Counted from the first letter of the stretch, positions 8,891 to 18,144 are shown. The stretch is DNA of 54,584 nucleotides from JBEBSD01 sp040394475 (GCA_040394475.1 JBEBSD010000039.1:1-54584), one strand, 5' to 3'. The notes: a model not told the origin generated them from the sequence alone. Made by a program: numbers and translations.

Positions 8891-9184
8891 ACAAATAGAA
8901 GACGGATTATGCCGTCGGATTAGAATAACTGATTAAAGAGATAATACGAATAACTCCGGCCGGAGCACCGTTCCCTAAAAATACCTGTTTTCTATGGGAA
9001 CAGGCCACAACTGGCTGAAGGTTTTTTACAAAGTTGTTTTCACCCCATGGTCTGTGTCCCATGGTCTGTGTCTTCACAGACCATCTTCCGTTTTCTGCCT
9101 GGAGGTGGTGGACTGTGAAGACACAGTCCATGGTTGCACTGTGAAGACACCCTCCGCGGCTGTCCGCCCGGGTGTTGCAAATAC
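8891..9184. repeat. Intergenic region with two GGNCTGTG-type hairpins
   Basis: Between two minus-strand genes. 9061-9084 has arms ATGGTCTGTG and CACAGACCAT with loop TCTT. 9109-9130 has arms TGGACTGTG and CACAGTCCA with loop AAGA. A further half-copy (CCATGGTCTGTG) starts at 9045 and another (CACTGTGAAGACAC) lies near 9137-9150. No coding sequence is seen. These are members of a dispersed family also found near 34760, 45393 and 51729. Confidence 0.85.
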
Positions 9185-9895
9185 TTACCCCTTAGCGCTT
9201 ACCGCTACATCTCCGTATCCATGGATCTTTTCGCAGATCAGCCGGAGCGAGGCTTCCAGGTTTCCGTCGGCAGTTTTGAAGGCATCGGCATCAATTGTCA
9301 GCGGAGCACCTAAAACAACCAGCGGGGCTCCGAATTCGGGACAGCGGACCGCCTGTTCCAGGGTGAGTCCTCCTACGGCTTGTACCGGTACCGAAACGGC
9401 ATCGACGATTTCTTTTAGCTGATCGAGCGGACTAGGCATCCGGAGTCCCCTGGCTGCAATCCCCCGGCGTTCATCATAGCCAATATGATGGATAATATAA
9501 TCACAACCCAGCTCTTCCAGCCATTTGGCGCCGGCCACCATATCCTCACACCCCAGGTTGTCACCCATCACTTTTACCCCGTAATCCTTTCCCGCCTTCA
9601 CCACACAGTGGATGGTTTCTTCGTGGGCACGTGCCATGACAACCACATGGGTGGCGCCGGCTTTAGCCATCATTTCGGCTTCCAGGTACCCGCCGTCCAT
9701 GGTTTTGAGGTCAGCAACGATGGGTACCCCCGGAAAGGCTTCCCGGAGTTTCCGGACCCCGTGCAGCCCTTCTGCGAGGATCAGCGGAGTTCCGGCTTCC
9801 AGCCAATCAACACCGGCCCGCATGGCCAGCGCCGCAGTTTCGAGTGCTTCGTCAATATTGGTTAAGTCAAGAGAAATTTGAACAATCGGACGCAT
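9185..9895 (-). CDS. 3-hexulose-6-phosphate synthase-like decarboxylase/aldolase (OMPDC superfamily)
   Basis: A 236-residue member of the orotidine-phosphate-decarboxylase superfamily. The metal-binding DxKxxD motif reads ADLKTMDGG (about residues 61-69), closer to hexulose-6-phosphate synthase (DMKTMDAG) than to ketogulonate-phosphate decarboxylase (DAKIADAG). AGTPLILAEGL and HHIGYDERRGI also follow the synthase pattern, and the phosphate-binding end is VQAVGGLTLE. Known HPS enzymes join formaldehyde to ribulose 5-phosphate or run the reverse reaction. No 6-phospho-3-hexuloisomerase is adjacent, so the true substrate may differ. It probably belongs with the dehydrogenase cluster downstream. 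Confidence 0.78.
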   Translation of the reverse strand: MRPIVQISLDLTNIDEALETAALAMRAGVDWLEAGTPLILAEGLHGVRKLREAFPGVPIVADLKTMDGGYLEAEMMAKAGATHVVVMARAHEETIHCVVKAGKDYGVKVMGDNLGCEDMVAGAKWLEELGCDYIIHHIGYDERRGIAARGLRMPSPLDQLKEIVDAVSVPVQAVGGLTLEQAVRCPEFGAPLVVLGAPLTIDADAFKTADGNLEASLRLICEKIHGYGDVAVSAKG

Positions 9896-9936
9896 AATAG
9901 ATTACTAGATGGTTGAGAATAATTTACAGGTTACTA

Positions 9937-11034
9937 TTAAAGACGGATGAAAATTTTACGATGATACAGCCACCAGACAGGAAGAAAGCAAATGCCGACA
10001 AAGCAAACAGCACCGGTTAAGCTGGAAAGTTCCGGTGTCATTCCCCATCGCGTGAGCAAGCCGGTGAAATGCAGGTTCAGGGTTTGGGTTCCAAAGGGCC
10101 TGATGTAACATACAAGTGCGAAGATATCGGCCATTACGTAGGCGGTAATCGCATTGCTCCCAAAAATGACAGCCCCCTTCGTAAACCGGCGATAACCCTG
10201 CAGATCGATCAGGAAATAAGCAGCCCCTGATACGAGTGCTGCAAACCCTGACGTAACGAGGACAAATGAACTCGTCCAGAGGTTTTCATTGACCGGAAAG
10301 GTCAGCCCCCACCAATAGCCAAGCGCTGCCGATAACATCCCTGCCGTCATGAGCCAGGCAGCTTTGTGAACTTCCGGTAACCGGGAAAGCAGCAGGTTTC
10401 CTGCAAAGATTCCGGTTATGCCGGTCACTATAGCCGGGAAGGTACTTAAAATTCCTTCGGGATCCCAGGTCCCCTGCCACATTTTTCCCGGTAGCCATTT
10501 ACTGTCGATCCATGCTGCCAGGTTTTTCCCGGGTTCCAGCATGACAGCGCCCCCGTATCCGGGTGTCGGAATAAGTGTCATCGCCAGCCAGTAGCCGACC
10601 AGGATGACAACGGCGATCCAGATTTGTTGTTTCCAGGTCGTATGCAGGAATAAAAGGGCGGTAACCAGGTAGACTATCGAAATCCGGTGCAATGTTCCGG
10701 TCCAGCGAAGATCGCTCACGTCGAAATCCGGGAGGAGGTTGAGGAACATTCCTACCGCAAAAATCTTGACCGCCCGGATACTAATTTTGGAATGCAGCGA
10801 TCCGGGTTTCACACCGGTACTGATTTTCCGGGTGAATGCCAGGGCTATCGAAACCCCCACGATAAACAGGAAGAATGGAGCGATGATATCGGTAAAGGTA
10901 AGGCCATTCCAGGCCGAATGCCGCAGGGTAGGGTAAACGAAGGCCTCGTTTCCCGGGAAGTTCACTACCAACATCGCCGCAATGGTTGCCCCACGCAGGT
11001 AGTCAACGGCAATCAGGCGGTTGTGAGTAATCAT
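9937..11034 (-). CDS. NagX/HGSNAT-like membrane acyltransferase family protein (DUF5009/DUF1624)
   Basis: A 365-residue polytopic membrane protein with about ten hydrophobic segments. The N-terminus (IAVDYLRGATIAAMLVVNFP) and the motif RHSAWNGLTFTDIIAPFFLF match the family of heparan-alpha-glucosaminide N-acetyltransferase and bacterial NagX, including the active-site histidine. I start at the ATG at 11034; an upstream in-frame ATG at 11067 would overlap the upstream region of the divergent gene and is less likely. It lies divergent from a hexosaminidase, ROK kinase and MFS permease; nagX genes are typically found in such N-acetylglucosamine loci. The biochemical role is not settled. Confidence 0.82.
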   Translation of the reverse strand: MITHNRLIAVDYLRGATIAAMLVVNFPGNEAFVYPTLRHSAWNGLTFTDIIAPFFLFIVGVSIALAFTRKISTGVKPGSLHSKISIRAVKIFAVGMFLNLLPDFDVSDLRWTGTLHRISIVYLVTALLFLHTTWKQQIWIAVVILVGYWLAMTLIPTPGYGGAVMLEPGKNLAAWIDSKWLPGKMWQGTWDPEGILSTFPAIVTGITGIFAGNLLLSRLPEVHKAAWLMTAGMLSAALGYWWGLTFPVNENLWTSSFVLVTSGFAALVSGAAYFLIDLQGYRRFTKGAVIFGSNAITAYVMADIFALVCYIRPFGTQTLNLHFTGLLTRWGMTPELSSLTGAVCFVGICFLPVWWLYHRKIFIRL

Positions 11035-11159
11035 GTTTTTGTCTAATATTGGATGGTTATCAGGCAAATCTCAAAAACTTCTTATGCTTGCCGATTTGCA
11101 GGAATGGTATTTTTCATACGGTGGTAAGTATTATAAGGGCTATTAACCTTTTGAATTTT

Positions 11160-13742
11160 ATGCTTAGAAAATTGATGCTTTTTGTTGCCGGAATTGCTTT
11201 TCCGGCGTTCACCGGTTGTAACAGCTCCAGTCAGCAGGAAGAGACCGGAACGAGCCCCATCGGGGTAAGCTGGAAACTGGTGAGCAATTTTATAGGCCCG
11301 GCCAATGTATTCGAAGCAAAATTCAAATTGGTTAATCATGGCAGGCAGGAGCTGGATGCCTCCAATTGGGCATTGTTTTTTAACATGTCACCACGAGAAA
11401 TCCATCCCAATAAAACACCGCAGCCCGCGGTACTAAAGCACATTAACGGGGACTGGTACACAATGGTCCCTGCTGCGGATTTCCGGCTGGCTCCGGGCGA
11501 CTCTGTGGAAATTTATTACCAGGGGACCGAAGGCATCGTCAAGGAAACGGATGCACCGCTGGGATTGTATTTTGTACATTATGATCAGGATGGGCAGGAA
11601 ACGGGAATTGCCCAGGTCAGCAATTATACGATTGAACCCTTCACGGAACGGGAGCAATTGCTGCGGGGCGAAGATGACCGGCTGCCGGCTGCCTCTGCGG
11701 AGAACACCTATCGCCGGAACAATGGAATGGAGCCTGTCGCCGCTGACAACTTCCAAACGATCGTTCCCGCTCCGGTTACGTTCCGGTTGCTTTCCGGACA
11801 GTTTGAATTACAGGAAGGGCTGACGATCGCGCATGGAGAGGGGCTGGCAGAGGAGGCGGCATTCCTGCGCGAAAAACTGGAGGCCATTGCCGGTATCAGT
11901 GCCCGGGTGAGACCGGGGACGGAACAGCCGGCAGCTATCCGGCTTGATGTGGGCGCGGTGAAGGTAAACGGTATCGCTGAAGAGGCCTACCGGCTCGACA
12001 TCGGAGAAGGAGTTACCATTACCGGAAGCGACCCGGCCGGGGTGTTTTATGGGATTCAGAGTCTGCTGGCACTGATTCCGGTGGAAACCTGGCAGCAAAA
12101 AAACAAGACGGCAGTACTGAGCCGGGCCCATATGGAGGATGCTCCCCGTTTCCATTTCCGGAGTATGCACCTGGACGTTAGCCGGAATTTTCAAAGTAAA
12201 GAGTCGGTTTTGCGTGTCATTGATTTGCTGGCGTTTTATAAAATCAATCATTTATTGTTGTATGTAACCGAGGACGAAGGCTGGCGGGTGGAAATCGAAG
12301 GACTTCCCGAACTTACGCAGGTAGGAGGACAACGGGGGCATGTTTCCGGAAAGGAAGCAACCGGACTTCACCCGGCCTATGGATCCGGACCGGTGCCCAA
12401 TGAGCCGGGGAAACACGGAAGCGGTTACTATACCCGTGCTGATTTTGTCGAAATTCTCAAATATGCCCGGCAACGTCACATTACCATCATTCCGGAACTG
12501 AATTTTCCGGGTCATGCCCGGGCTGCGATTAAGGCCATGGAATTTCGTTACGAACGGTTGATGAAAGAAGGTGATCAGGAAGGGGCGGAGGAATACCGGC
12601 TTATTGATCCGGATGACCGGTCCGAATACCTGTCGGCACAGTTTTACACCGACAATGTGGTGAGTGTCGCCCGGGAATCGACCTACCGTTTTTTTGAAAA
12701 AGTGGTCGATACGTACATGGATATGTATGAGGAAGCCGGACTGACACTGAAAAAGTTTCATACCGGAGGGGACGAGGTAGCGGAAGGAGCCTGGACGAAA
12801 TCACCGCTGGCGGCCCGATTGCTGGCCGATAATCCTGCTATCCGGGACCCGAAAAACCTGCATATTTATTTCTTCCGCAAACTGCTTCCGCTGTTAAAGC
12901 AACGGGGACTTGAGGTACACGGATGGGAGGAAGTGGCGCTGGAGAAAGACGCAAACGGGGTGTACGTCCCCAATCCTGAGTTTGTCGGCAAGGGGGTGGT
13001 TCCGTATATATGGAACAACCTGTACGACCTGGATCTGGGTTACCGGTTGGCCAATGCAGGCTATCCCGTTGTGCTTTGTAATGTTACCAATTTTTACTTT
13101 GACCTGGCCCCGGACAATGACCCCAGAGAACCGGGCCTTTATTGGGGGGGCTTTGTGAATGCGCGCACTAACTGGGAGTTCAGTCCGTATAACTTCTTCC
13201 AGACCACTTTTACCACCTCAATGGGGGAACCGCTGGATTTTAGCAAGGTAGTGCATTTGCGCCCCGATGCCCGGAGGAATATTATTGGAATTGAAAGCCA
13301 GCTGTGGAGCGAGACGGTTAAAGGTCGTGAAATGATGGAGTACTATATCCTTCCCAAGCTTATCGGATTTGCCGAAAGTGCCTGGTCGGAGCGTTCCTGG
13401 GAAACAATTGCCAACCCTGTTGTACGCAAAAATGCGACAGCTGCCGCCTGGAATGTGTTTGCCAACCGGCTGTCACAAGTAGAATTGCCGCGCCTGAATT
13501 ATATGAACGGCGGTTATAATTATCGCCTTCCGGCTCCGGGCGCTGTAGTAGAAAATGGTGAACTAAAAGCAAACAGCGCCCTGCCGGGATTAGCGATACA
13601 CTATACGACGGATGGCAGTGAGCCGGACCAGCAGGCGCCTTTGTATGAGAAACCGGTAACGGTGAAGCCGGGCAAGATAAGTTTGAAAGCATTCGACAAA
13701 ACCGGGAAATCAAGCTTGCGAACCGACCTCACGACTCGTTAA
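11160..13742 (+). CDS. GH20 beta-N-acetylhexosaminidase (chitobiase type), lipoprotein
   Basis: An 860-residue exported enzyme that removes terminal beta-linked GlcNAc/GalNAc. I chose the ATG at 11160 because it gives a lipoprotein signal (MLRKLMLFVAGIAF...FTGC, cysteine at residue 20); the frame is open further upstream without a signal. Order: CHB_HEX-type N-terminal domain (about 35-180), GH20 N-terminal domain (about 200-330), catalytic barrel (about 335-760) with the acid/base pair D538-E539 in HTGGDEVAEG, and a C-terminal domain with HYTTDGSEP. It is the first gene of the plus-strand hexosaminidase-kinase-permease run and lies divergent from the NagX-like gene. Confidence 0.93.
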   Translation: MLRKLMLFVAGIAFPAFTGCNSSSQQEETGTSPIGVSWKLVSNFIGPANVFEAKFKLVNHGRQELDASNWALFFNMSPREIHPNKTPQPAVLKHINGDWYTMVPAADFRLAPGDSVEIYYQGTEGIVKETDAPLGLYFVHYDQDGQETGIAQVSNYTIEPFTEREQLLRGEDDRLPAASAENTYRRNNGMEPVAADNFQTIVPAPVTFRLLSGQFELQEGLTIAHGEGLAEEAAFLREKLEAIAGISARVRPGTEQPAAIRLDVGAVKVNGIAEEAYRLDIGEGVTITGSDPAGVFYGIQSLLALIPVETWQQKNKTAVLSRAHMEDAPRFHFRSMHLDVSRNFQSKESVLRVIDLLAFYKINHLLLYVTEDEGWRVEIEGLPELTQVGGQRGHVSGKEATGLHPAYGSGPVPNEPGKHGSGYYTRADFVEILKYARQRHITIIPELNFPGHARAAIKAMEFRYERLMKEGDQEGAEEYRLIDPDDRSEYLSAQFYTDNVVSVARESTYRFFEKVVDTYMDMYEEAGLTLKKFHTGGDEVAEGAWTKSPLAARLLADNPAIRDPKNLHIYFFRKLLPLLKQRGLEVHGWEEVALEKDANGVYVPNPEFVGKGVVPYIWNNLYDLDLGYRLANAGYPVVLCNVTNFYFDLAPDNDPREPGLYWGGFVNARTNWEFSPYNFFQTTFTTSMGEPLDFSKVVHLRPDARRNIIGIESQLWSETVKGREMMEYYILPKLIGFAESAWSERSWETIANPVVRKNATAAAWNVFANRLSQVELPRLNYMNGGYNYRLPAPGAVVENGELKANSALPGLAIHYTTDGSEPDQQAPLYEKPVTVKPGKISLKAFDKTGKSSLRTDLTTR

Positions 13743-13816
13743 AAGTGACGAGTTGACGGATCCGGTAGCCCGTGATGGGTGATTAAAAAAAACAGACGAA
13801 ATTGATAGAGAATACA

Positions 13817-14677
13817 ATGACTATTGGAGTAGATTTAGGAGCGACTAACGTAAGGGCCGGTATTGAACAGAATGGACTGATTACCAGGGGAAGTACAGCC
13901 ACTCTGTACAATAAGGAATCATTGGATTCCACACTGACGCAACTGATAGAGTTTTTACGGCCCTATGCCAAGGAGCCTGTAGAAAGTATAGGGATCGGGG
14001 TGCCGTCGGTGGTGGATGTGGAAAAAGGAGTCGTTTATAATGCCGTTAATATCCCTTCCTGGACGGAAGTAGCGCTCAGGGATATATTGGAAGAGGAATT
14101 TAATCTGCCGGTGTATGTCAACAACGATGTAAACTGCTTTATTTTGGGTGAACACCGTTTTGGACTGGTAAGCAGGTACCGCTCGGTGGCAGGTATATGT
14201 ATCGGCACCGGACTGGGTACCGGGTTGATTATCAACAATGAACTTTATTCCGGGTATAACTGCGGCGCCGGCGAGATCGGGCACCTGCCTTACCGGGACC
14301 ATAATCTGGAGTACTATGCGTCCGGGAATTTTTTTGAGTCGACGTATGGCATAACTGCGATGGAGGCATCTTTATTGGCTGGAAAGGGAGACCGCGCCGG
14401 GAATGGCATGTGGGGTGAGTTTGCTGAACACATGGCCTATACACTTATGACGATGATGTATACATACGATCCGGAAGCCATCGTGCTGGGAGGGTCCCTG
14501 GCCAAAGCGTACCCGCTTTTTGAAAAGAAAATGAAAGCGGTTATTGCAGAACGGTTTGCTTATCCGGAATCGGCGCGGCGTCTGAAAATCTACCAGTCGG
14601 TCAATGATAATATCTCCCTCCTCGGCGCATCCGTTTTAGCGCAAACGGTGCGGCATTCCAATGTAATTAACTCCTGA
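13817..14677 (+). CDS. ROK-family sugar kinase (probably GlcNAc or glucose kinase)
   Basis: A 286-residue ROK protein without a DNA-binding domain, hence a kinase rather than a repressor. The phosphate loop is GVDLGATNVRAGI (residues 4-16), the catalytic aspartate is in VYVNNDVNCFILGE, and the second ATP motif is GICIGTGLGTGLII. After GAGEIGH the usual zinc motif CxCGxxGCxE is missing and replaced by LPYRDHNLEYYASGNFFE, although the following YASG is kept. ATG 13817 is preferred to an upstream TTG at 13802. It lies between the hexosaminidase and a permease, so an amino sugar is the likely substrate. Confidence 0.87.
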   Translation: MTIGVDLGATNVRAGIEQNGLITRGSTATLYNKESLDSTLTQLIEFLRPYAKEPVESIGIGVPSVVDVEKGVVYNAVNIPSWTEVALRDILEEEFNLPVYVNNDVNCFILGEHRFGLVSRYRSVAGICIGTGLGTGLIINNELYSGYNCGAGEIGHLPYRDHNLEYYASGNFFESTYGITAMEASLLAGKGDRAGNGMWGEFAEHMAYTLMTMMYTYDPEAIVLGGSLAKAYPLFEKKMKAVIAERFAYPESARRLKIYQSVNDNISLLGASVLAQTVRHSNVINS

Positions 14678-14679
14678 AC

Positions 14680-15918
14680 ATGATGATGCGTATTCCTCCG
14701 GTAGTCTGGCTGATCTTCTTTATTTTCTTTGTCATTTCCTTTTTGACGAATATTCTGGGACCATTGATCCCGGATATTATCCAAAGTTTTGACCTGAGCC
14801 TCGGGATGGCCGGTTTTCTGCCCTTTGCCTTTTTCGTGGCCTATGGTGTGGCGTCGATTCCATCCGGCGTAGTGCTGGAGAAATACGGTGAAAAAAAGAT
14901 ACTGCTGGCGGCTTTTATGCTGGCCGCTTCCGGAGCCTTGCTATTCGGGCTGCTCCCGGTTTATGGGATAGCGTTATTCTCCCTTTTTGTAATCGGGATT
15001 GGAATGGCGATGCTCCAGGTAGTCATCAACCCGCTGTTACGGACAGCGGGAGGAGAAGGTAACTTTGCTTTCTATTCCGTTATGGGACAGCTTTTCTTTG
15101 GAGCTGCTTCTTTTCTGAGTCCGCTGTTGTACAGCTACCTGGTGGCCCGGGTCCATGTGGGGGAGCCGGCTCATGCACTGATTGCCGTCATGAACAAGCT
15201 GGTGCCCGATTCGTTAAAGTGGGTTTCCCTTTACTGGGTCTTTGCGGTGGTTTCCCTGCTGATGGTAGTGGTCATCAGCAGCGTCCGGTTTGCAAAAGTA
15301 GAACTGAAAGAAGATGAACGAATCGACACCGGGAAGGCCTTTGAGAGCTTGCTTCGCAACCGGTACGTATGGCTGTATTTTATAGGGATTTTTTGTTATG
15401 TGGGGACCGAACAGGGGATCGCCAACTGGGTTTCCCGGTTTCTACAGGAATACCATGGGGTGGATCCGGCCACGACGGGAGCTTCGGTGGTTTCCTGGTT
15501 CTGGGGACTTCTGACCATTGGCTGTTTGCTGGGAATGCTGCTGCTGAAGCTATGGGACAGCCGGAGAGTGCTCCGGGTCTTTGCCCTTGGATGCATGGTT
15601 GCGCTGCTGGCGGGGTTATTCGGTCCGGTATCGGTTGCACTGTACGCGTTTCCCCTGACAGGGTTCTTCGCATCGGTAATGTGGTCGGTGATCGTCTCCC
15701 TGGCATTGAATTCCGTGCCGCAGTACCACGGCACCTTTGCCGGAATTTTGTGTACGGGTATTGTCGGAGGCGCTGTGATGCCCCTGATTGTAGGAGCCCT
15801 TGGAGAAGCGGTGGGGCTTCAATGGAGTATGCTCCTGCTCCTGTTCTCATTGGGCTATATCCTCAGCATCAGTTTCTGGGCCAAACCGCTTATTCCCAAT
15901 AAGACGATTCGTTCGTGA
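14680..15918 (+). CDS. MFS sugar permease, FucP/GlcP/NagP-like
   Basis: A 412-residue transporter with twelve hydrophobic segments. Sequence features of the fucose/glucose:H+ symporter group are seen: SFLTNILGPLIPDIIQSF in helix 1, FFVAYGVASIPSGVVLEKYG around helix 2 and loop 2-3, and VVINPLLR in the fourth segment. It starts two bases after the ROK kinase stop (TGAAC then ATGATGATG), so the two are co-translated. In the neighbourhood of a hexosaminidase and NagX-like protein it is the likely inner-membrane importer of the released N-acetyl-hexosamine; direct proof of substrate is not in the sequence. Confidence 0.9.
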   Translation: MMMRIPPVVWLIFFIFFVISFLTNILGPLIPDIIQSFDLSLGMAGFLPFAFFVAYGVASIPSGVVLEKYGEKKILLAAFMLAASGALLFGLLPVYGIALFSLFVIGIGMAMLQVVINPLLRTAGGEGNFAFYSVMGQLFFGAASFLSPLLYSYLVARVHVGEPAHALIAVMNKLVPDSLKWVSLYWVFAVVSLLMVVVISSVRFAKVELKEDERIDTGKAFESLLRNRYVWLYFIGIFCYVGTEQGIANWVSRFLQEYHGVDPATTGASVVSWFWGLLTIGCLLGMLLLKLWDSRRVLRVFALGCMVALLAGLFGPVSVALYAFPLTGFFASVMWSVIVSLALNSVPQYHGTFAGILCTGIVGGAVMPLIVGALGEAVGLQWSMLLLLFSLGYILSISFWAKPLIPNKTIRS

Positions 15919-16107
15919 GTATTGATGTTGAAAACAGGCTGCCGGATTTCGGAAATCAGCTATCGGCTTTCGGAAATCAGCTATCAGGCAAATCGTAATT
16001 CGTAAATCGTAACTCGTAACTCAGCTATCGGCTTTCGGAAATCAGCTTATCAGACAAATCGTAATTCGTAAATCGTAATTCAGCAATCGTAACTCGTCAA
16101 TCAAAAA
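15919..16107. repeat. Compound repeat between convergent genes, with 7-bp period
   Basis: Two nearly identical blocks lie between the permease and nadA. Each consists of a word built around CTTTCGGAAATCAGC(T)TATC followed by a tract of 7-base units: 15990-16024 (AAATCGT, AATTCGT, AAATCGT, AACTCGT, AACTCAG) and 16056-16097 (AAATCGT, AATTCGT, AAATCGT, AATTCAG, CAATCGT, AACTCGT). No gene and no T-run terminator is evident. Confidence 0.85.
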
Positions 16108-17112
16108 CTACATATTTTTGCTCAATTCCAACATCCGCGCGACTGATTGGTAGGCCTTTACCCGGATGTTTTCCGGTACGATGATTTCAGGTTGCTCGTA
16201 ATAGAGCGCGTTATAGACTTTTTCCATCGTGTTCATCTTCATATAGGGACACTCCGAACAGGCGCAGGTATTATTGTCGTTGCCGGGGGCCGGAATGAGC
16301 TTTTTGTGCGGGACGGACTGTTTCATTTTATGCAGGATCCCTGCTTCCGTGGCCACAATAAATTGCTGGGCTTCCGATTCCTCGACAAAGCGCAACAGGC
16401 CTGTGGTAGAACTCACGAAATCGGCTTTCAATAAAATGTCTTCCTTACATTCGGGGTGGGCAATCAGCAGGGCATCCGGATGATCGGCCATAAGCTGGGC
16501 GAGCTTTTCCCGGGAGATATCGATATGGACAATGCAGGCGCCGTCCCATAATACCATGTCCCGTCCGGTCTTTTGCGCAACATACCGGCCCAGGTTGGCA
16601 TCCGGAGCAAAGATGATTTTCTGATCGGGCGGCAGGCTCCGGACAATCTGCAAGGCATTCGATGACGTACAAACAATATCCGTCAGCGCTTTTATTTCGG
16701 CCGAGCAATTGATATAGCTGATGACCAGGTGATCGGGGTGCTGGGCTTTAAAAGCCGCAAATTTATCCGCGGGTGCAGAATCGGCCAGGGAACATCCGGC
16801 ATTCAGATCAGGAATAACGACCTTTTTTTCCGGGCTCAGGATTTTGGCGGTTTCCCCCATAAAATGTACGCCGCAGAAAACAATCATGTCTGCCTCCGTA
16901 GCAGCAGCCTGCTGCGACAGGCCCAGACTGTCTCCTATATAATCGGCAACGTCCTGGATTGCGCCGTCTACATAATAATGTGCGAGAATGACAGCATTCT
17001 TTTCTTTTTTTAACTGCTGAATGGCTGCTGCCAGGTCAATATCATCGGTCACAGCCTCGTTGACATAACCGTACCGGGCGACTTGTTTTTTGATTTCGTC
17101 TACTGCTGTCAT
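16108..17112 (-). CDS. nadA: Quinolinate synthase
   Basis: A 334-residue enzyme that condenses iminoaspartate with dihydroxyacetone phosphate to quinolinate in NAD synthesis, using a [4Fe-4S] cluster. Family landmarks are LAHYYVDGAIQDVADYIGDS, FCGVHFMGETAKILSP, DLNAGCSLAD, AHPECKEDILLKADFVSST, and CACSECPYMKMNTMEK. Candidate cluster cysteines are those in FCGV, HPEC and ECPYM. The length is normal. The nadB and nadC genes are not in the window. It is transcribed alone, convergent with the permease. Confidence 0.97.
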   Translation of the reverse strand: MTAVDEIKKQVARYGYVNEAVTDDIDLAAAIQQLKKEKNAVILAHYYVDGAIQDVADYIGDSLGLSQQAAATEADMIVFCGVHFMGETAKILSPEKKVVIPDLNAGCSLADSAPADKFAAFKAQHPDHLVISYINCSAEIKALTDIVCTSSNALQIVRSLPPDQKIIFAPDANLGRYVAQKTGRDMVLWDGACIVHIDISREKLAQLMADHPDALLIAHPECKEDILLKADFVSSTTGLLRFVEESEAQQFIVATEAGILHKMKQSVPHKKLIPAPGNDNNTCACSECPYMKMNTMEKVYNALYYEQPEIIVPENIRVKAYQSVARMLELSKNM

Positions 17113-17256
17113 ACTGCAATGGTTGCCGTTGCTGAATTGATTTAGTGGGTAACGACATTTGGCTACTAAAGTAACGCAAAAATGAAGAAAACTATTCCGG
17201 CCCGAAAGAGTTTAAACTGGTTCTAGTTAAATAGGGAAAAGATTTCCTTCCGGACG

Positions 17257-18144
17257 TTAACGATCCATAGCCCATTTAAGGAAGGACGGCATAATGGCGC
17301 CCCAGGTAGCAGGGCGGTGTTCACCGCCGGCAACTTCCTGGTAAATCAGGTCTTTTCCCCACAAATACCCTTTTCGTTCGAGTTCTGCCATGCAGTCGAG
17401 GGTATCGGCAATGGAATCGATGACCCCGTCGCCGTCCCGGTCATCGGTTTCATCGCTCGTCCCGGTCTGGAACCAGAATTTCAGGTCGGGCCTGGTCGCG
17501 GTTTGCCGGATTTGCGCATGCATGATACGGTCCGAATCCCGGTATTCGCTGCCGAACACTTTTTGACGCCACCACAGCGATCCGGAGAAAACCCCTGTTT
17601 TTCCAAAAGACAACGGGTGGTTCCAGGCGATGTCAAGTGCCATCAGTCCGCCCAGCGAAAAACCGGCAACAACACGGTGCGCCGGTGTTGCCGAAAGCGG
17701 GTAGTGCGCAGCCAGGAACGGAAGTAATTCCTGCACCACAAATGAAGTATACGCTCCCGCCCGGTGTCCCCGGTTGTTGTAATCGGCCTGCCGGGCTACG
17801 CCGTATTCCAGTACACGATCATGGTTGGCATGAACGCCTGCGATCACTAAAGGAGGCAGAGTACCTGTTCGAAGTAGTTGGTTGACGGTTTTTAAGAGCT
17901 CGATGGCTTCAAAATCCTGCCCGTCCTGAAAAACAATGAGAGGCAGCGACCGGGGCAAACGGGATAACTGTTGCGGGACCAGCAGGGAGACCGTGAGGTC
18001 ACGATGAAGAAAAGCCGAACGGATTGTCAGCTCTTTCAATTCGTTGACCGGCTGCTGATTGGCTGATAAGATAGTTGTCACGCGACTGGTGTTAAGCTCA
18101 TTTTGGAAATTCAAAAGTAATAGTTTCTCAGGTTTTTGAAACAA
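17257..18144 (-). CDS. Esterase (Fes/esterase-D-like alpha/beta hydrolase)
   Basis: A 295-residue alpha/beta-hydrolase of the putative-esterase family. The nucleophile elbow is AGFSLGGLMALD with serine near residue 163, a DGDGVID stretch follows, and the histidine is probably in AGGEHRPATW close to the end. No signal peptide is evident, so it appears cytoplasmic. It is divergent (218 bases) from a second, smaller esterase that starts the ATP-grasp/GCS2 cluster, so the pair may serve the same pathway. The substrate is unknown; an ester or thioester of a small metabolite is possible. Confidence 0.82.
   Translation of the reverse strand: MFQKPEKLLLLNFQNELNTSRVTTILSANQQPVNELKELTIRSAFLHRDLTVSLLVPQQLSRLPRSLPLIVFQDGQDFEAIELLKTVNQLLRTGTLPPLVIAGVHANHDRVLEYGVARQADYNNRGHRAGAYTSFVVQELLPFLAAHYPLSATPAHRVVAGFSLGGLMALDIAWNHPLSFGKTGVFSGSLWWRQKVFGSEYRDSDRIMHAQIRQTATRPDLKFWFQTGTSDETDDRDGDGVIDSIADTLDCMAELERKGYLWGKDLIYQEVAGGEHRPATWGAIMPSFLKWAMDR

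Noticed and set aside
15950..16100. Repeats considered as a CRISPR array.
   Set aside because: Units are 7 bases in direct contact within two larger blocks; there are no 25-40 base spacers and no cas genes.
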